NCBI GenBank assembly: GCA_964531215.1
Contig: CAZHFK010000008.1
Span: 1-32,061 of the forward strand
Source of the DNA: WJKP01 sp964531215
Lineage (GTDB): Bacteria > Patescibacteriota > Patescibacteriia > CAIXNZ01
DNA: 32,061 bases
Direction: 5' to 3'
Below are positions 30,420 to 32,061 of the stretch, one piece after another (the stretch's first letter is position 1; each line of letters opens with the position of its first letter). The notes beneath the pieces were generated by a model that was given only the letters and a program-made list of their open reading frames with translations, was not told the origin of the DNA and ran no database searches. Position numbers and translations under genes: made by a program.

Positions 30420-31208
30420 ATGTTAAGTATTAGATTGTCGCGTAAAGGCAAGAAAAAGCAGCCTATTTATCGTATAATTTTATGCGAAAAACAAAAAGAC
30501 CCCAGGGGGGATTATTTGGAAAATTTAGGTAATTATAATCCGGTCAGCAAAGAAGTTGTCATTAATGCTGATAGTGTGAAATATTGGATTGATAAGGGGG
30601 CTCAACCTTCCGATACTGTTTGGAACATGTTGGTTGAAAAAGGCATTGTTGAAGGTAAAAAAAGAACCGTTTCTAAAATTTCCAAGAAAAAATTAGCTAA
30701 ACAAGAAGAAAAAAAGGCCAAAGAAGATATAAAAGAAGAAGTTCCTGTTGAGGAAGCCAAAGAAGAGGTAAAAGAAGAAGTTCCTGCAGAGGAAGCAACC
30801 AAGGAAGAAGAAAAAGAAGAAGTTCCTGTTGAGGAAGCCAAAGAAGAGGTAAAAGAAGAAGTTCCTGCAGAGGAAGCAACCAAGGAAGAAGAAAAAGAAG
30901 AAGCTCCTGTTGAGGAAGCCAAAGAAGAGACAAAAGAAGAGTCTTTGGCTGAAGAAGCAAAAGAACAAACTAAAGAAGTAACATCAGCCGAGGGATCTAA
31001 AGAAGATGTTAAAGAGGACGTTAAGCCTGGAGAAACAAAGAAAGAGCCTAAACAAGACGAGCCGGTTGAGGAGCTAAAAGAAGAGATTAAAGAAGAATCG
31101 TCTACTGAAGAAGTAAAGGCAGAAGATAAAGAAGAAGTAAAAAATGCTGTTTTATTGGAAGAATCTAAAAAAGAAGAGTTAACTAAACAAGATGATACAG
31201 AAAAATAA
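30420..31208 (+). CDS. rpsP: Ribosomal protein bS16 with long acidic repeat tail
   Basis: 262 aa. Residues 1-80 are a complete bS16: LSIRLSRKGKKKQPIYRII, DPRGDYLENLGNYNP, VNAD-like VINADSVKYWIDKGAQPSD, TVWNMLVEKGIV. Typical bS16 is about 80-90 aa; the remaining 170-odd residues are a K/E-rich, disordered-looking tail. Part of the tail (about residues 108-165) is a 27-residue tandem repeat caused by an 81-bp DNA repeat. Tails of this sort occur on bS16 of some other bacteria. The following gene is khpA, the rpsP-khpA order common in Gram-positive bacteria. No SD precedes the ATG. Confidence 0.93.
   Translation: MLSIRLSRKGKKKQPIYRIILCEKQKDPRGDYLENLGNYNPVSKEVVINADSVKYWIDKGAQPSDTVWNMLVEKGIVEGKKRTVSKISKKKLAKQEEKKAKEDIKEEVPVEEAKEEVKEEVPAEEATKEEEKEEVPVEEAKEEVKEEVPAEEATKEEEKEEAPVEEAKEETKEESLAEEAKEQTKEVTSAEGSKEDVKEDVKPGETKKEPKQDEPVEELKEEIKEESSTEEVKAEDKEEVKNAVLLEESKKEELTKQDDTEK
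30741..30941 (+). repeat. 81-bp tandem repeat in the rpsP tail
   Basis: Unit 1 30741-30821, unit 2 30822-30902, and a partial third from 30903. Each starts G[TC]TCCTGTTGAGGAAGCC. The period is 81 nt = 27 codons, and each unit is itself two similar half-units (VPVEEAKEEVKEE, VPAEEATKEEEKEE). Units 1 and 2 are nearly identical at DNA level, so the expansion is recent. Confidence 0.9.
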
Positions 31209-31224
31209 ACAATAAAATTTTTAT

Positions 31225-31268
31225 CCAAATAAAGATGCGACCGGATATCCGGTCGCATCTTTATTTGG
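31225..31268. terminator. 44-bp perfect palindrome, terminator for rpsP and the small ORF
   Basis: Positions 31225-31246 and 31247-31268 are exact complements, with no unpaired loop (centre GGATATCC). A/T-rich outer arms supply T-tracts on either strand. It is unusually long for a terminator. It contains the stop codon of the minus-strand small ORF. Confidence 0.85.
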
Positions 31269-31332
31269 AGCTTTTTAAGCAAGATTGTTTACACTCGCAC
31301 AGGTCGCTTTTGATTCTTTTTGCCTTGTTCAT
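31261..31332 (-). CDS. Small ORF, 23 codons, with CECKQSC motif
   Basis: The peptide starts MNKAKRIKSDL and then has CECKQSC followed by LKSSK. Three cysteines in seven residues and many lysines suggest metal binding or disulphide formation. AAGGAG lies 5 nt before the ATG. On the minus strand GTGCCA-17-TATAAT (31410-31382) is a plausible promoter with a CCTATA/TATAGG hairpin (31357-31375) in the leader. It stops inside the 44-bp palindrome. It is antisense in direction to rpsP and khpA but overlaps neither. No family recognised. Confidence 0.55.
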   Translation of the reverse strand: MNKAKRIKSDLCECKQSCLKSSK

Positions 31333-31381
31333 TTTTTCTCCTTGGTTATTGTTTTTCCTATAGTTTTTTTATAGGTTAAAA

Positions 31382-31410
31382 ATTATAGCTAAAATAAAAA
31401 ATTTTGGCAC
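31382..31410 (-). promoter_or_regulatory. Promoter of the CECKQSC small ORF
   Basis: Minus strand GTGCCA (31410-31405), 17-bp spacer, perfect TATAAT (31387-31382). -35 matches consensus at four of six positions. Confidence 0.45.
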
Positions 31411-31431
31411 TCTTTGAATTTTAAACATGTA

Positions 31432-31459
31432 TTGACTTTTTCTGTTGATATGATATAAT
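31432..31459 (+). promoter_or_regulatory. khpA promoter with extended -10
   Basis: TTGACT (31432-31437), 16-bp spacer, TGA-TATAAT (31451-31459). So khpA has its own promoter, separate from rpsP. Confidence 0.7.
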
Positions 31460-31462
31460 ATA

Positions 31463-31525
31463 GATATCCGTTAAAATGGATATCTTTTAAAAATTAAGCT
31501 TTTGATCAGATTCCCTGATTAAAAG
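31463..31525 (+). promoter_or_regulatory. Two hairpins in the khpA leader
   Basis: First GATATCC (31463-31469)/GGATATC (31478-31484) followed by TTTT, resembling a weak terminator at the transcript start. Second CTTTTGATCAG (31499-31509)/CTGATTAAAAG (31515-31525) with one mismatch. Together they fill most of the 85-nt leader. Autoregulation by the KH protein is a possibility. Confidence 0.5.
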
Positions 31526-31545
31526 AGTTAAGGATTTTAAAATCT

Positions 31546-31884
31546 ATGGCAGAGAAATCTCCAGAAGTTGAATTTGTCGAATACATCGTCAAAAACATTG
31601 TTGCTCATCCAGAAGATGTAAAAGTCGACAGAAAAGTTGATGAAATGGGAGTTTTATTAACTCTTGACATCAATCCTGAAGACATGGGTTACATCATCGG
31701 TAAAAGAGGCAACACTGCAAGAGCAATTCGCACTCTTTTAAAAATCGTTGGTGCTAAAAATAATGCTCGTGTTAACTTAAAGATCAATGAACCGGAAGGT
31801 TCACAAAGAGAACAGGAAGGTTCACAAAGAGATTCAAGATCTGCTGACGTCGATACTGACGTAGTTGATGATCTAAAAATCTAA
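31546..31884 (+). CDS. khpA: KH-domain RNA-binding protein KhpA
   Basis: 112 aa. A single KH domain (1-76) of the KhpA/YlqC type: PEVEFVEYIVKNIVAHPEDV start, then MGYIIGKRGNTARAIRTLLKIVGA with the GxxG RNA-binding loop (GKRG). KhpA pairs with KhpB to bind many RNAs and influences cell division and elongation in Gram-positive bacteria. A C-terminal extension of about 28 residues contains EGSQREQ/EGSQRDS, an internal 7-codon repeat (18 identical bases at 31794-31811 and 31815-31832). The -10 TATAAT at 31454-31459 leads to a long structured leader. Confidence 0.9.
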   Translation: MAEKSPEVEFVEYIVKNIVAHPEDVKVDRKVDEMGVLLTLDINPEDMGYIIGKRGNTARAIRTLLKIVGAKNNARVNLKINEPEGSQREQEGSQRDSRSADVDTDVVDDLKI

Positions 31885-31908
31885 ATTTAAATTTTGTAGA
31901 TAAAACAG

Positions 31909-31939
31909 CCCCGCTCCTTTTATAAAGGGAGCGGGGTTT
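31909..31939 (+). terminator. Terminator of khpA
   Basis: CCCCGCTCC (31909-31917) and GGAGCGGGG (31928-31936), 9-bp GC-rich stem, followed by TTTG. It lies about 24 nt beyond the khpA stop. Confidence 0.75.
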
Positions 31940-32061
31940 GTTCTTGCCCAAAAAAGTTTACTTTTAATGTTACAATTGCAGCAATTAGGGTTACATTTGG
32001 GATTTTGTTCACATGTGGTATGGTGGGAAGATTATTTAAAAAATAACTTTCACCAAATATA

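Noticed and set aside
30602..31282. Long serine-rich ORF on the minus strand opposite rpsP
   Set aside because: It is the antisense shadow of the K/E-rich repeat tail (AAG/GAA codons read in reverse give serine, phenylalanine, leucine); no SD, no promoter. The same explains the two shorter antisense ORFs there.
31967..32061. Open frame MLQLQQLGLHLGFCSHVVWWEDYL... running off the right edge (+)
   Set aside because: No SD, no good promoter, and the minus strand is also open there (ending at about 31918). Too short to decide on a strand or family.
1..32061. Search for tRNA, rRNA, RNase P RNA, tmRNA, CRISPR and insertion sequences
   Set aside because: No T-loop GGTTCGANTCC-type motif, no GAGGAAAGTCCGGG-like RNase P core, no regularly spaced direct repeats and no transposase motif were seen on either strand by eye. 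A covariance-model scan could still find a divergent RNA.

Overview
The window is AT-rich DNA from a bacterium using the standard bacterial code (ruvC and tsaC end in TGA). It most resembles a Patescibacteria (Candidate Phyla Radiation) chromosome. That placement is an inference from small compact housekeeping genes, a surface protein pairing a GHL15-like hydrolase with FG-GAP/VCBS repeats, a DUF6485 protein, an S16 with a long acidic tail, and many genes without a Shine-Dalgarno (SD) sequence. I cannot name a genus. No tRNA, rRNA, CRISPR array, transposase or phage gene was seen.

Layout. 1-7.1 kb: cell-envelope and repair genes (partial GT-C membrane glycosyltransferase, membrane-anchored methyltransferase, yebC, ruvC, class A penicillin-binding protein, GT4 glycosyltransferase). 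7.1-8.8 kb: an M20 peptidase preceded by a 600-bp region that has no long ORF but is not empty. It holds a promoter, two riboswitch- or terminator-like structures and two tiny ORFs of 13 and 25 codons, each with a strong SD and each followed by a perfect 13-bp hairpin. 8.8-11.7 kb: a four-gene operon (DUF6485, DEDD exonuclease, EamA transporter, glycosidase). 11.7-15.7 kb: the probable replication-origin locus, dnaN-dnaA diverging from rpmH-rnpA-yidD, with DnaA-box matches on both sides of dnaA, one of them inside the rpmH promoter. 15.7-21 kb: a mainly minus-strand housekeeping region (tsaC operon, MgtC, IMPase-like protein, YfcE phosphodiesterase with a decayed second copy, trigger factor).

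21.1-26.2 kb is the most unusual part. Two divergent paralogues are built almost entirely from tandem modules of about 73 residues that look like winged helix-turn-helix units (six and seven modules). They lie beside an SF2 DEAH-type helicase whose C-terminus stops inside the linker motif that separates those modules. The two array genes share a nearly identical promoter and leader although their proteins are strongly diverged. A small three-helix membrane protein is next to the helicase. I infer that array proteins and helicase form one DNA-processing or DNA-binding system.

26.2-30.3 kb encodes two large exported proteins. 30.4-32 kb holds rpsP, with an 81-bp tandem repeat expanding its acidic tail, and khpA. 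Between them, on the opposite strand, lies a 23-codon cysteine-containing small ORF that ends inside a 44-bp perfect palindrome.

Expression signals fall into two classes. Housekeeping genes mostly lack an SD, and several have a -10 box only 6-7 nt before the ATG (leaderless). The helicase/array genes, the tiny ORFs and a zinc-ribbon protein have strong SDs. Most promoters fit TTGAca-N17-TAnnnT, often with an extended TGn.
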